This document shows, one piece after another, positions 1 through 8,616 of a DNA stretch of 64,000 bases; position 1 is the stretch's first letter; every line of letters begins with the position of its first letter. Source of the stretch: Algoriphagus alkaliphilus (GTDB lineage: Bacteria > Bacteroidota > Bacteroidia > Cytophagales > Cyclobacteriaceae); contig NZ_FMXE01000006.1 of NCBI RefSeq assembly GCF_900103735.1, positions 1 to 64,000 on the forward strand, given 5' to 3'. The notes under the pieces are model-generated. The model did no database searches, was not told where the DNA came from, and saw nothing but the letters and a program-made list of their open reading frames with translations. The position numbers and the translations under genes were made by a program.

Positions 1-135
1 CAACTCCCCGTTACTCACCTGACGGATGACCTCCGCCTTTTCTTTATCGCTCAATACGAGTACCTTTCGGTGAAACGCACCATAAAGTGGTTTGTGAAGT
101 CTGGCTGACAGCCTACACGATGGACCTACCATCAT
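1..135 (-). CDS. Possible N-terminal fragment of a helix-turn-helix protein (cut by window edge)
   Basis: An open frame of 45 codons runs from an ATG at 135-133 off the left edge of the window, with a second ATG directly before the next codon. The last 20 or so residues read LSDKEKAEVIRQVSNGEL, which resembles the first helix of transposase or integrase HTH domains (a basic stretch followed by an acidic helix ending in Gly-Glu). This is pattern recognition only; the rest of the gene lies outside the window. It may equally be a chance frame. The inverted repeats at 187-270, just upstream, would suit the end of a mobile element. Confidence 0.25.
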   Translation of the reverse strand, partial: MMVGPSCRLSARLHKPLYGAFHRKVLVLSDKEKAEVIRQVSNGEL

Positions 136-186
136 CTTTTCAACAGCATGCGTAGGACTTATTCCTCCGCTTCAAGGCACACATAT

Positions 187-270
187 GTGTATCCGCACTG
201 ATGCACGTGGACTAGATTTGGGGTATTTTGTATGCGGATACACGTCCACAGACGACTGTCAACAGTCCAC
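187..270. repeat. Nested inverted repeats upstream of yfhO-like gene
   Basis: An 11-base perfect inverted repeat, GTGTATCCGCA at 187-197 and TGCGGATACAC at 233-243, encloses 35 bases. A second pair, GTGGACT (207-213) and AGTCCAC (264-270), interlocks with it, and a tight hairpin GACTGT-CA-ACAGTC sits at 254-267. No gene is visible between 136 and 422. The interlocked arms could form alternative RNA structures or mark the end of a transposable element; I cannot tell which. Confidence 0.45.
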
Positions 271-422
271 AGCACATTCAATTGGAACTTAATTCTACCT
301 TTATTTGGGTACGTGCAGCTAACCGAATACACATATTACCAAAAATCATATCCTCTCGCTCTTTCCCATTAAATCCCTAATTTGCAGACTTAATTTTGGA
401 GCGTAGCAAATCATCCCTATTG

Positions 423-2837
423 ATGCAACTTAATTTTCAAAAAGACCTGCTTCCCCACCTGCTGGGCATAGTCCTTTTCTACCTCATTGTAGTCCTGTAT
501 TTCTCTCCGATGGTTTTTGACGGGAAAATCATCTTTCAGGGAGACATCTTACAATGGGAAGGTTCGGCAAAAGCCGTTTTGGATCATCGGGAGAACACCG
601 GGGAACAGCTACTCTGGACCAATAACATGTTTGGTGGCATGCCGGCCTATTTCATCAGCTTGGAGTTCCCGGGTGATATCACCAATGCTGTGATTTCAGT
701 CCTGACTCTTGGACTTCCCCACCCGATCAACGGCTTGTTTTTCGGGATGCTGGGAATGTACATTTTACTTTTAAGCTTTGGAGTCAGACCGGTTTTCGCC
801 ATCGGCGGTGCAATTGCTTTCTCCTTTAACACATATAATTTACTTTCTCTCGAAGCCGGACATAATGCCAAAATCTGGGCAGTCTGTTTGATCCCCCTGA
901 TTTTAGCGGGCATTCATCTCGCTTTTGAGCGAAAACGCATCCTTGGCGCAGCACTTCTAGCCTTGGGACTTTTGCTCCAACTCAAATTCAATCACCTTCA
1001 GATCACCTACTACACCTTGATTATTTCTGTGATTTATGTGGTAGTCCGGATGGTTTTTGACTGGAAAAAAGAAGGGATTCCCGTGCTCTCCAAAACCATT
1101 GGTTTTCTGGTTTTGGGAGCAGTTTTGGCAGTTGGCGGAAATATCGGGCGACTGGCAACAGCATTGGAATATAGCCCCTATTCAACACGGGGAAATTCAA
1201 CCCTAGAAGCAAAATCCTCCGGTTTGGATAAAGATTATGCTTTTGGATGGTCAAACGGTAAACTGGAAACACTCACTTTGTTGATCCCAGACTTTTATGG
1301 AGGAGGCAGCAGTACGCCACTCCCCAAAGACTCCGCATCCGAAAAAGTCCTCCGCTCCCAGGGAATGGATCCTGCCCAGATCAACGGATTTATCCAAGGC
1401 GCACCTACGTATTGGGGCGATCAGCCATTTACAGGCGGACCGATTTACGGAAGCGTGATTCTGGTTTTTCTTGCGATTCTGGGAATTTGGGCTGCGCCAA
1501 AGGAAAGCCTGATCACCTTTGGAACTATCATCATTTTATCCGTGATGCTCAGTTGGGGTAAAAACCTCGCATGGTTCAACTACCTGCTTTTCGATATTTT
1601 GCCGGGGTATAATAAGTTTCGAGCCGTGTCCATGGCCTTGGGCATGACACTTTTCGCAATTCCGATTTTGGGAATGATTTCGCTGGAGAGGCTGGCACAA
1701 AAAAAGGAACTCAAGCCCCTGTTGATTTCGGGTGGAATCGTTGGAGGTTTAGTCTTGATATTGGCGGTCGCTTCCGGAGCTTTCTTCAGATTTGAAGGTG
1801 CCGCAGATGTAAATTATCCGGATTGGCTTGCTTCAGCGCTGAAAACCGACCGAAAGTCCATGCTTTCTGCTTCTGCCTGGAAAAGTTTGGCATTTATAGT
1901 CGCCGCAATGGGCTTGATTTATTTCTACCTGAAAGGCAAAATTTCCGACTTGATTTTAGGAATGGGATTGATCGCCTTGATCACTATTGATGTCTGGACG
2001 ATCAACCGTCGCTATCTCAATGCAGATTCATTTCAGGGCAATCCTTCCCGACAGTTTTTTGCCGAGACTCCCGCAGAAAAGTCCCTTGCCCAGGATCAGG
2101 AATATTTCCGGGTGCTTCCCTTGACCGAAGGACTGACCCAAGGCGCCCGAACAAGCTATCGGTTCAACAGCTTGGGAGGATACCATGGAGCAAAGCTTCG
2201 TCGCTACCAGGATTTAGTAGAAAATCAACTCCAGCCTGAATTGGAGGCCTTTATCAAAAAAGCTCAGGAGGGAAATTTTGACTGGGAAGGATCAGGTATC
2301 ATGAATATGCTGAACACCAAATACCTCATTGCGGGGACAGAAGCTAATGCGGTCTTCAAAAATCCGGAGGCAAACGGTGCGGCCTGGATACCCTTTGAAA
2401 TTGTTTCCGTGACTTCAAATCAGGAAGAAATTGAGGCTTTGGGAGAAATAGACACAAAATCCCAAGCAACCCTCAATACAACTGAATTTGGACAAATCAG
2501 CGCAGGATCCGGTCAAATCTCACTTACTTCCAACGCTCCGAATGAACTGAAATACCAAGCTTCTATGAATCAAGGAGGCTTGGCAGTATTTTCAGAAATC
2601 CATTATCCAAAGGGCTGGATCGCAACAATTGATGGCAAGGAGGCTCCAATACTCCGTGTAAATTACCTGCTCCGAGGCTTGGAAATCCCCGCGGGAGCGC
2701 ATGAGGTTGTTTTTACTTTTGCCCCAAAAAGCTTTTACGCGACCAAAACTCCGATGGTGATTTTCCAATACCTGATTGTCCTGACTTTGATTGGCGGAAT
2801 CTTCTTCACATATAAAGAAAACCATGCAAGAGCCTAA
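423..2837 (+). CDS. YfhO-like polytopic membrane protein (804 aa)
   Basis: Inner-membrane protein of the YfhO family, GT-C-like proteins known in Gram-positives for lipid-linked glycosylation; the substrate in Bacteroidota is not known. A hydrophobic segment near residues 10-32 is followed by many membrane spans to about residue 545, then a long extracytoplasmic domain. The C-terminal region has the family's typical block (PKGWIATIDGKEAPILRVNY) and ends with one more span. A TTG at 396 would extend the frame by nine residues, but the ATG at 423 puts the start just before the first charged residues and is preferred. No Shine-Dalgarno sequence is visible. The end overlaps the next gene by 14 bases, so the two are probably co-transcribed. 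Confidence 0.8.
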   Translation: MQLNFQKDLLPHLLGIVLFYLIVVLYFSPMVFDGKIIFQGDILQWEGSAKAVLDHRENTGEQLLWTNNMFGGMPAYFISLEFPGDITNAVISVLTLGLPHPINGLFFGMLGMYILLLSFGVRPVFAIGGAIAFSFNTYNLLSLEAGHNAKIWAVCLIPLILAGIHLAFERKRILGAALLALGLLLQLKFNHLQITYYTLIISVIYVVVRMVFDWKKEGIPVLSKTIGFLVLGAVLAVGGNIGRLATALEYSPYSTRGNSTLEAKSSGLDKDYAFGWSNGKLETLTLLIPDFYGGGSSTPLPKDSASEKVLRSQGMDPAQINGFIQGAPTYWGDQPFTGGPIYGSVILVFLAILGIWAAPKESLITFGTIIILSVMLSWGKNLAWFNYLLFDILPGYNKFRAVSMALGMTLFAIPILGMISLERLAQKKELKPLLISGGIVGGLVLILAVASGAFFRFEGAADVNYPDWLASALKTDRKSMLSASAWKSLAFIVAAMGLIYFYLKGKISDLILGMGLIALITIDVWTINRRYLNADSFQGNPSRQFFAETPAEKSLAQDQEYFRVLPLTEGLTQGARTSYRFNSLGGYHGAKLRRYQDLVENQLQPELEAFIKKAQEGNFDWEGSGIMNMLNTKYLIAGTEANAVFKNPEANGAAWIPFEIVSVTSNQEEIEALGEIDTKSQATLNTTEFGQISAGSGQISLTSNAPNELKYQASMNQGGLAVFSEIHYPKGWIATIDGKEAPILRVNYLLRGLEIPAGAHEVVFTFAPKSFYATKTPMVIFQYLIVLTLIGGIFFTYKENHARA

Positions 2838-3555
2838 GCCGGATCAGAAAGATAAAGTCGTTAGTTTTTACGATCAGTTTGCCGAGAAGCAACAGAAAAC
2901 CGGAATCAATTCCCGTCACCTGAGCATTTTGGACAAGGTAAAAGCTGCCGGACTGAAGTCAAATCACCGCATCCTTGAGGTAGGTTGCGGAATCGGAACT
3001 GTCTCTCATTTGCTGGCTACGCAGGTCACGAATGGGGAAGTTTTGGCGGTGGATATTTCTCCGGAAAGTATTGAAAAAGCCAAGGTGCTCTGGAAATCAC
3101 AGGCCAATCTGGGCTTCGAGGTTTCGGATATGTCGGACTTTGACAAAAAGGGGAAGACCTTTGATTTCTTCGTCTTTCCGGATGTGTTGGAGCATATTCC
3201 GGTGGATCAGCATTTTCGACTTTTCCAGAATATCAGCAAACATGCGCATCAGGAATCGGTAATTTTTATTCACATACCATCGCCCCGTTATTTGCAATGG
3301 ATGATCGAGAATGAACCCGAAAAACTACAGGTGATCGATCAGCCTTTGGACTCAGGGGATTTGATCAAAAGCATCACCAATGCAGGTTTTTACCTTGAAA
3401 AGATGGAAACTTATTCGCTTTTCTTTGCCGAGAAAGACTACCAGTACTTTGTCTTTCGCGCAGCAAAACCGCTAAAAACCTCTACGCCACGCAGCAAGTG
3501 GGTTGTATTGAAAGAACGACTGCTCATTCGCCTGAAATATGGCCTAACCAAATAA
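2824..3555 (+). CDS. Class I SAM-dependent methyltransferase (243 aa)
   Basis: A Rossmann-fold methyltransferase. Motif I, ILEVGCGIGTVSHLL, is at about residues 50-64, followed by the acidic end of strand 2 (VDISPESIEKA) and the post-motif block FPDVLEHIP. This matches the UbiE/UbiG/type 11 group, but the substrate cannot be read from sequence. An upstream ATG at 2791 lies deep inside the preceding gene; the ATG at 2824 overlaps that gene by only 14 bases and is more likely. Its place directly after a GT-C-type protein suggests modification of a cell-envelope sugar or lipid, which is inference. Confidence 0.8.
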   Translation: MQEPKPDQKDKVVSFYDQFAEKQQKTGINSRHLSILDKVKAAGLKSNHRILEVGCGIGTVSHLLATQVTNGEVLAVDISPESIEKAKVLWKSQANLGFEVSDMSDFDKKGKTFDFFVFPDVLEHIPVDQHFRLFQNISKHAHQESVIFIHIPSPRYLQWMIENEPEKLQVIDQPLDSGDLIKSITNAGFYLEKMETYSLFFAEKDYQYFVFRAAKPLKTSTPRSKWVVLKERLLIRLKYGLTK

Positions 3556-3565
3556 CCCCCAACCA

Positions 3566-4093
3566 ATGAACATCCAGGAAAATGTAGTGGTAGGCCTGAC
3601 CTACGAACTCAAAGTCAGTAAAAACGAGGACGACATCGAATCTGCTCCATTCAGTGTGGAAATCCGGGACGAAGAAGACCCGTTTTATTTTATCTATGGG
3701 CAAAGTGGGCTTCCTGAGAAATTCGAGGAACTGCTCAGTGGAAAAGCAGAGGGAGAGAATTTTGCTTTCGTCCTGAAGGTAGAAGAAGCCTACGGAGAAC
3801 CTGACGAGGAATTGCTCATTACACTTCCAAAGGAGCAATTTTCTGGAGAACGAGGCTTCTCTCCTGAGATGTTGAAAGAAGGAGAATTTCTTCCGCTGAT
3901 GGACGAAAATGGCTACAGCATGCAGGCAAAAGTGCTGAAAGATCTGGGTGAAAATCTATTGTTGGACTTCAACCATCCTTTGGTGGGATTTGAACTACAT
4001 TTCGAAGGGAATATCCTGGAAGTGCGGGAAGCCACAAAAGAGGAACTTGCTCATGGCCATGTGCATGGAGAGCACGGGGAGCACGAGGAGTGA
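3566..4093 (+). CDS. SlyD-like FKBP-type peptidyl-prolyl isomerase (175 aa)
   Basis: A cytoplasmic prolyl isomerase/chaperone of the SlyD type. It shows the split FKBP domain (start VGLTYELKV; YGQSGLPEKFEELLSG) around an insert-in-flap chaperone region, and the family signature DFNHPLVGFELHFEG near residues 130-145. It ends in a short His/Glu-rich tail (HGHVHGEHGEHEE) like the metal-binding tail of SlyD, though shorter than in Escherichia coli. It starts 10 bases after the methyltransferase and is the last gene of this short operon, followed by a clear terminator. Confidence 0.85.
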   Translation: MNIQENVVVGLTYELKVSKNEDDIESAPFSVEIRDEEDPFYFIYGQSGLPEKFEELLSGKAEGENFAFVLKVEEAYGEPDEELLITLPKEQFSGERGFSPEMLKEGEFLPLMDENGYSMQAKVLKDLGENLLLDFNHPLVGFELHFEGNILEVREATKEELAHGHVHGEHGEHEE

Positions 4094-4152
4094 GTGATCA
4101 GTAGGTAGTGATCAGCTCACATAAATCGTTAATAATTCCTGTTAAGTGTTGT

Positions 4153-4198
4153 AAGTAGTCAGTTGTAAGTGGATTGCTACTGACTACTTGCTTTTTTT
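4153..4198 (+). terminator. Rho-independent terminator after slyD-like gene
   Basis: Perfect 11-base stem AAGTAGTCAGT (4153-4163) / ACTGACTACTT (4179-4189), 15-base loop, then GC and seven T. It is 60 bases after the stop codon and ends the three-gene operon. A second, weaker hairpin AAAAAGC-TTTA-GCTTTTT lies at 4245-4262. Confidence 0.7.
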
Positions 4199-4545
4199 AA
4201 GCCTAATGATTTTTTAAAACTCAGCTGAATTTAAAAACGAGATGAAAAAGCTTTAGCTTTTTTACTTTGTGTATTTGAAAAGGATTGCTTCCTTTAAATC
4301 ATTTGAAGATCAAATGGAGATTTATACTCGATTTTCTTTCTTTGCGCAGTCTTTGCGGTTAAAAAAAAGTGCAAAAGATTCTTTCCGCAAACGAAATATG
4401 TTATTTCAACAAAGCAATTAATTGTGCCCATCTGTGTAGTCTGTGAGCTTTTAAAAAAAAATCAGGACTTCAGCATCAACACTTTTTAGAATACGAGGAA
4501 TAAGTGATCAGTTTTTAATCTCAGTTGGACAAAAAATCAAACTTT

Positions 4546-4608
4546 CTCACGGATGACTCAGATGTTCACAGATATCTTTTATCTGTGCTCATCTGTGTAA
4601 TCTGTGAG
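4546..4608. repeat. 28-base-arm palindromic repeat (REP-like)
   Basis: Two 28-base arms (4546-4573 and 4581-4608) around a 7-base loop, with about five mismatches. The core is CACAGAT/ATCTGTG and CAGATG/CATCTG. The right arm recurs alone at 4424-4447. Such ATCTGTG palindromes are a familiar class of small dispersed repeat in Bacteroidota spacers (recalled, not searched). It lies 12 bases beyond the ABC gene's stop codon and may also serve as a transcript end. Confidence 0.6.
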
Positions 4609-4620
4609 CATTTTAAAAAA

Positions 4621-5580
4621 TCAGGACTTCAACATCAGCACCTTCTCCTCATCAAAATGCAGATACACTCGATCCCCAACCTTATACTTCCGAAACGGAT
4701 CATCGACTTCCCAGACTTGTCCTCCGTTTTTTAAGCGAATCGAAAGGGAGTTGTAATGAACCAAATACCGCTGATCGATCACATGCCCCATCAATTCTCC
4801 CTTAGTTCGCAGCCTTACATCCGATGGTCGGAGGTAGGAATTGAACCGGTCCGGGATCAGATTGATTGTGGAAAAAAGCCGTGCCACATAGCGCGTCTTA
4901 GGATGCTCACAGAGCTCCTGAGACCCTCCATTTTGTACCACTTTCCCTTTTTGGAGTATGATCAGATTGTCCGTAAGCCGGAGGGCATCGTCCAGATCAT
5001 GGGTCACAAAAACCACAGTTGTCTTCATCTCCAAAAACAACGCTTTGAGTTCTGCGATCAGTTTATGCTTCTGAATCGCATCCAAACTACTAAATGGCTC
5101 ATCGAGTAAAAGCACATCCGGTTCCACGGCAATCGCCGCCGCTATGGCGACTTTCTGTTGCTGACCACCACTCAGCTGACGCGGATGCCTATACTTAAGC
5201 CCTTCAAGTCCCAAATCAAACAATAAACGATCCACCCGATTACGGGCATATTCCCGGTCATAGTTGAGCAGCGGACGAAAAATATTTTCCTCCACAGTGG
5301 AATTGGCATTCAGATGATAATCCTGATGGATCAGTTTGATTTCATCATATCCGGGAACCAGCTTTTGGGCTGGATTTTGGATTTGTTGATCTCTAAGCCA
5401 AACTTCACCCGAACTTTGAGTTTCCAAGCCTGCCATGATTCGCAGTAAGGTGCTTTTTCCTGATCCGCTTTCTCCCACAATGGCAATAAATTGCCCTTTG
5501 GCCAATTCCAGTGAAAACTCATGCAGGGCAGGGTGCAAATCGTACGTTTTGGAAACCTTGCGGATGGAGAAATAGGACAT
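4621..5580 (-). CDS. ABC transporter ATP-binding protein, PotA/FbpC-like (319 aa)
   Basis: ATPase subunit of an importer-type ABC system. Walker A GESGSGKST is at residues 36-44, the Q-loop is in LIHQDYH, the signature is LSGGQQQK, Walker B with its Glu is LLLDEPFSSLD, and the switch His is in FVTHD. About 90 C-terminal residues (from YLRPSDVRL) resemble the TOBE regulatory domain of iron, molybdate, sulfate or polyamine ATPases. The frame is open up to an ATG at 5637, but the start at 5580 (MSYFSIRKVSKTY) fits the family; the extra residues are low-complexity spacer. No permease or binding protein is adjacent, so the partner is unknown. Confidence 0.8.
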   Translation of the reverse strand: MSYFSIRKVSKTYDLHPALHEFSLELAKGQFIAIVGESGSGKSTLLRIMAGLETQSSGEVWLRDQQIQNPAQKLVPGYDEIKLIHQDYHLNANSTVEENIFRPLLNYDREYARNRVDRLLFDLGLEGLKYRHPRQLSGGQQQKVAIAAAIAVEPDVLLLDEPFSSLDAIQKHKLIAELKALFLEMKTTVVFVTHDLDDALRLTDNLIILQKGKVVQNGGSQELCEHPKTRYVARLFSTINLIPDRFNSYLRPSDVRLRTKGELMGHVIDQRYLVHYNSLSIRLKNGGQVWEVDDPFRKYKVGDRVYLHFDEEKVLMLKS

Positions 5581-5637
5581 AATCGGATTTGAAATTTGGG
5601 GTTCGGAATTTGAGATTCGATGATCGATATTCGACAA

Positions 5638-5960
5638 TTATTGACCGATTGAAAAATTGGAAGATTGAAAAATTGAAAAATTTGTAATTGTTGGAAGATT
5701 GTAAAGTTGCAAGGCGGTAAAGTTTACCAAAGTCGAATGCCTCAACTCACCCATAACCCCGTACTTCGTATCTCGTATTTCAAGATTAAGATTGAAAGGT
5801 TATAAAGTTGGAAGGTTGTAAAGTTAAATAGGGTCAAATGCATCACCTTACCCACAACCTCTTATTTCAAAAATCAGCTAGAGCCAATCCGATGAACTCA
5901 CCCAAATCCTAGTATTCCATAAATCGCAAATCGTACTTTTTACCGCTTACTTTTCACCGT
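5638..5960. repeat. Degenerate spacer repeats
   Basis: The stretch 5581-6000 has no convincing gene. It begins with short tandem variants of ttggaagattgaaaaat and ttgtaaagttg (about 5650-5720, again 5800-5825), then three diverged copies of a block that reads roughly gtcgaatgcctcaactcaccc (near 5732, 5833 and 5888). It looks like decayed dispersed repeats. No hairpin with a T tract stands out. Confidence 0.4.
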
Positions 5961-6000
5961 TTACAACATACATGGTCCCTCACCTGCGACTGCCTAATGC

Positions 6001-6357
6001 CTACTGATTATACTGTAAACTCTCCCTCACTTTCTTAGGCAGGCTTTCTATGATCAATTCATAACTGTGATTGGCAAGTTCCAAAACCAATGGATCCGGA
6101 ACATTTCCCCGCACGCTGACCGAATTCCAAAGTTTTTTGTTCATGTGATACCCCGGAGTAATTCCTAAGTAGCGCTCTCGTAATTCGATCGCACGCTCCG
6201 CATCACATTTCAAATTGACATATTCGAAAACCTCCATATCCATAATCGCAAAGATCTTACCTCCCACCCTAAAGCAAAGTGTGGTAGGATCAAAAGGCGT
6301 GTCTTCAGTCACTGCGGGAAGTGAAAGGCAATGGTTTCGAAAATATTCCAGGGTCAT
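6001..6357 (-). CDS. MmcQ/YjbR family protein (118 aa)
   Basis: A small cytoplasmic protein of the MmcQ/YjbR family, whose double-wing fold suggests DNA or nucleotide binding though no function is established. Typical family blocks are visible: the start MTLEYFRNHCLSLPAVTEDTPF, the strand FRVGGKIFAIMD, CDAERAIELRERY, and the end GNVPDPLVLELANHSYELI. Length is normal for the family. It stands alone, transcribed away from the lipoprotein gene that follows on the other strand. Confidence 0.8.
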   Translation of the reverse strand: MTLEYFRNHCLSLPAVTEDTPFDPTTLCFRVGGKIFAIMDMEVFEYVNLKCDAERAIELRERYLGITPGYHMNKKLWNSVSVRGNVPDPLVLELANHSYELIIESLPKKVRESLQYNQ

Positions 6358-6554
6358 TCGGAAGTGTAGGTCTGAAATTGAACAATGAAATTAAAAAAAA
6401 CGCCCAACTAAATGACCGAGGAAGGACGCATGAGCGATCTTTTATACTTTAAAAAATAGAAATCCAATATTTCTTATGAGGGTAATGTAGCAAATCCCGA
6501 TTGACCAACGTATTACAGGTAATTCGATTTTTCCAAATCCAAATACTGCCTTTT

Positions 6555-7814
6555 ATGAAAAATTTGAACTCAGTCTTCGCCTCAATCCTAATTTTGATTT
6601 CGGCCATTTCTTTCTCTTCCTGCCAAGACGAAGTCACTACTACCTACACGTATCGGGCAATGATGCCTGTTTACCTTCAGATGAGTGATGTTCGGGCCAG
6701 AACGATTACCATCGAACCCGCACATGAACTGGAGAATCCGGGCAAAATCTACCTCTACGGAAATTACCTACTGATCAACGAGCCGCAGGAGGGTATTCAC
6801 ATATTAGACAATACCAATCCGGCTTCGCCCGTAAACCTGAATTTCATTCCCATCAAAGGCAATGTGGATCTCGCTGTCAACAACAACATGCTTTACGCTG
6901 ACAATTACGTCGATTTACTGGTGTTTGATATCAGCAATATCCGATCTATCAAACTGGTGGAACGGGTGAAGGATGTCTTCAATCACCTATATACCACATC
7001 GGACACCGGAGTTATTCTGACTTTCAAAGATACCGTCCTAACCAGTGAATCGGATCATGGATTTATGGGAAGAGGGTTTTTTCTGAGCGATTCCCGTGCA
7101 AGTTTTGCATCCAATTTTTCAGGTGCCGCGCAAAGTTATGGTCAGGGCGGATCCATGGCGAGATTCACACTGATGAGCGGACATCTGTACGCAGTGGATG
7201 ATTACAGTCTGCGGGTTTTTGATGTAAAAAATCCTGCCAAGCCCATGCATATCCGAAACATTAATCTTGGCTGGGGAATAGAGACCATTTTCCCCTTCCA
7301 GGAAAATCTCTTTATCGGATCCAACTCAGGCATGCATATCTATGATGCCAAGACTCCCTCCAATCCACAAAAAATGTCGGTTTTTGAGCATGTCAGAGCA
7401 TGTGATCCTGTGGTTGTCAATGAAAAGTTTGCATTTGTCACACTCAGGAATGGGAGAAATTGCTTTAACGGTGTCAATGAACTTCAGGTAGTGGACATTG
7501 CCAATCTACGCCAACCCAAATTAGTAAAGGCGTATCCGATGCTCAATCCCCACGGTTTGGCTTTGGCAGGCGATTTCCTCTACGTGGCCGAAGGAAAGCA
7601 TGGCTTGAAAAGCTTCAATGTCGCCAACGTAATGGGGATTGATCAAAACCAGCTGGAGTTTCTGCAATCAATGAAATCTGTAGACATCATTCCCGGTCCA
7701 AAGTCCCTGATTGTGATCGGACCTGATGGCGTTTGTCAGTTTGACTACAACACACCTTCCAAGCTCAAGAAATTAAGCTGCATCAACGTGAAAAATCCGG
7801 TAAACGTACAGTAG
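6555..7814 (+). CDS. LVIVD-type beta-propeller lipoprotein (419 aa)
   Basis: A lipoprotein with a 22-residue signal peptide ending in a lipobox (FSSC, Cys23), which sets the start at 6555; an upstream in-frame ATG at 6501 would bury the signal. The mature part has repeated strands of the LVIVD type (IHILDNTNPASPVNL, LLVFDISN, LRVFDVKNPAKP, MHIYDAKTPSNP, LQVVDIANLRQP, LKSFNVANV), spaced 40-60 residues apart, as in six- or seven-bladed propellers. Function unknown; probably a surface or periplasmic binding scaffold. The stop codon is TAG, which matters for the two interrupted genes elsewhere in the window. Confidence 0.8.
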   Translation: MKNLNSVFASILILISAISFSSCQDEVTTTYTYRAMMPVYLQMSDVRARTITIEPAHELENPGKIYLYGNYLLINEPQEGIHILDNTNPASPVNLNFIPIKGNVDLAVNNNMLYADNYVDLLVFDISNIRSIKLVERVKDVFNHLYTTSDTGVILTFKDTVLTSESDHGFMGRGFFLSDSRASFASNFSGAAQSYGQGGSMARFTLMSGHLYAVDDYSLRVFDVKNPAKPMHIRNINLGWGIETIFPFQENLFIGSNSGMHIYDAKTPSNPQKMSVFEHVRACDPVVVNEKFAFVTLRNGRNCFNGVNELQVVDIANLRQPKLVKAYPMLNPHGLALAGDFLYVAEGKHGLKSFNVANVMGIDQNQLEFLQSMKSVDIIPGPKSLIVIGPDGVCQFDYNTPSKLKKLSCINVKNPVNVQ

Positions 7815-7861
7815 GAGCTCATGTGCTCCACTATTTTGGGCCAAAATTCTAAAGTGATAAA

Positions 7862-8488
7862 ATGACTACAAGACTACTGATTTTAGGCTTCTGGATTTTC
7901 GCTTACCTTCCAGCTTTTGGCCAAAATAGACCCTACTTCAATCAAACTGAGCTGGGAGTTTTAATAGGAAATCCTATTGAAAACTGGAGTGGGAAAAACA
8001 AAAACCGAGTTGATTTTTCATTGATATCATTTCATGGCGCAGAAATTTCCAAAAATCAGGTTTTGGGACTTTCAGTAGGCCTTGACCAATACGAACCGCT
8101 TACGGTTTTTCCCGTCGCATTGGGTTGGAGGGGATTTCTGGGCAAAGAAAACAGGCCTCAACTCATCGGAGGATTTGATCTTGGAGGAGGGTTTGCTTTG
8201 CTTGAAAAAAAGGAAAAAACAGAATGGTATGAAAGCTGGCACCAAGGTGGACTATTGCTCAGTCCTTCCATCGGCGTAAAATTACCCTCCACTAGGGGTA
8301 AAAAAACTGCGCTTACCATGAGTATTGCTTACAAAAGACAGGAGCTGGGCTATTTTATGGGGAATTTTGATTTCAACCCAACCCCTAGGCCATTTACCAA
8401 TTCGAAGCTTCCACCCGGCTACAGTTCCATTACAGAAACCACCTATTTATTTCACAGCTTGGTGGCAAGAATGGGTTTTATTTTTTGA
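7862..8488 (+). CDS. Predicted outer-membrane beta-barrel protein (208 aa)
   Basis: An N-terminal signal peptide (to about AFGQ, residue 21) is followed by alternating amphipathic strands rich in Gly and aromatic residues (QLIGGFDLGGGFALL, LLLSPSIGVKL, KTALTMSIAYKR), and the protein ends in Phe (VARMGFIF), the usual barrel-assembly signal. I do not recognise a specific family. It starts 47 bases after the LVIVD lipoprotein gene and may be co-transcribed, suggesting the lipoprotein and barrel work together, which is inference. Confidence 0.65.
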   Translation: MTTRLLILGFWIFAYLPAFGQNRPYFNQTELGVLIGNPIENWSGKNKNRVDFSLISFHGAEISKNQVLGLSVGLDQYEPLTVFPVALGWRGFLGKENRPQLIGGFDLGGGFALLEKKEKTEWYESWHQGGLLLSPSIGVKLPSTRGKKTALTMSIAYKRQELGYFMGNFDFNPTPRPFTNSKLPPGYSSITETTYLFHSLVARMGFIF

Positions 8489-8616
8489 TGAATAAAATTT
8501 TCAGAAGATTCCGGGTCATCGAATCATACATCCTCTTCCTAGGATTATAATCTGATTTTTTATGGTAACAGAGAATCTCACACCTGTCTACCACAGGCAG
8601 CCTCGATTTTATTTAT

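Larger units (their letters stand above)
4083..4642. repeat. Spacer built from copies of both flanking gene ends
   Basis: The gene-free stretch 4094-4620 holds two pairs of imperfect direct copies. The end of the slyD-like gene (4083-4102) recurs at 4493-4512 with 18 of 20 bases identical. The 58-base block at 4585-4642, which includes the last codons of the ABC ATPase gene, recurs at 4424-4482 with only a few changes. The copies alternate (A-B-A'-B'), as if the A-B junction had been duplicated and the second copy shortened. The rest is A/T-rich; ctttgcgcagtctttgcggt at about 4341-4361 resembles a short motif frequent in Bacteroidota spacers. Confidence 0.6.

Noticed and set aside
4525-4734. 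Small plus-strand ORF across the spacer and ABC gene end
   Set aside because: It crosses a palindromic repeat and runs antisense to the ABC gene; no domain or signal.
7812-7861. Read-through extension of the LVIVD lipoprotein past TAG
   Set aside because: The 16 following codons do not resemble a propeller blade, and the next gene begins right after; the stop looks genuine.
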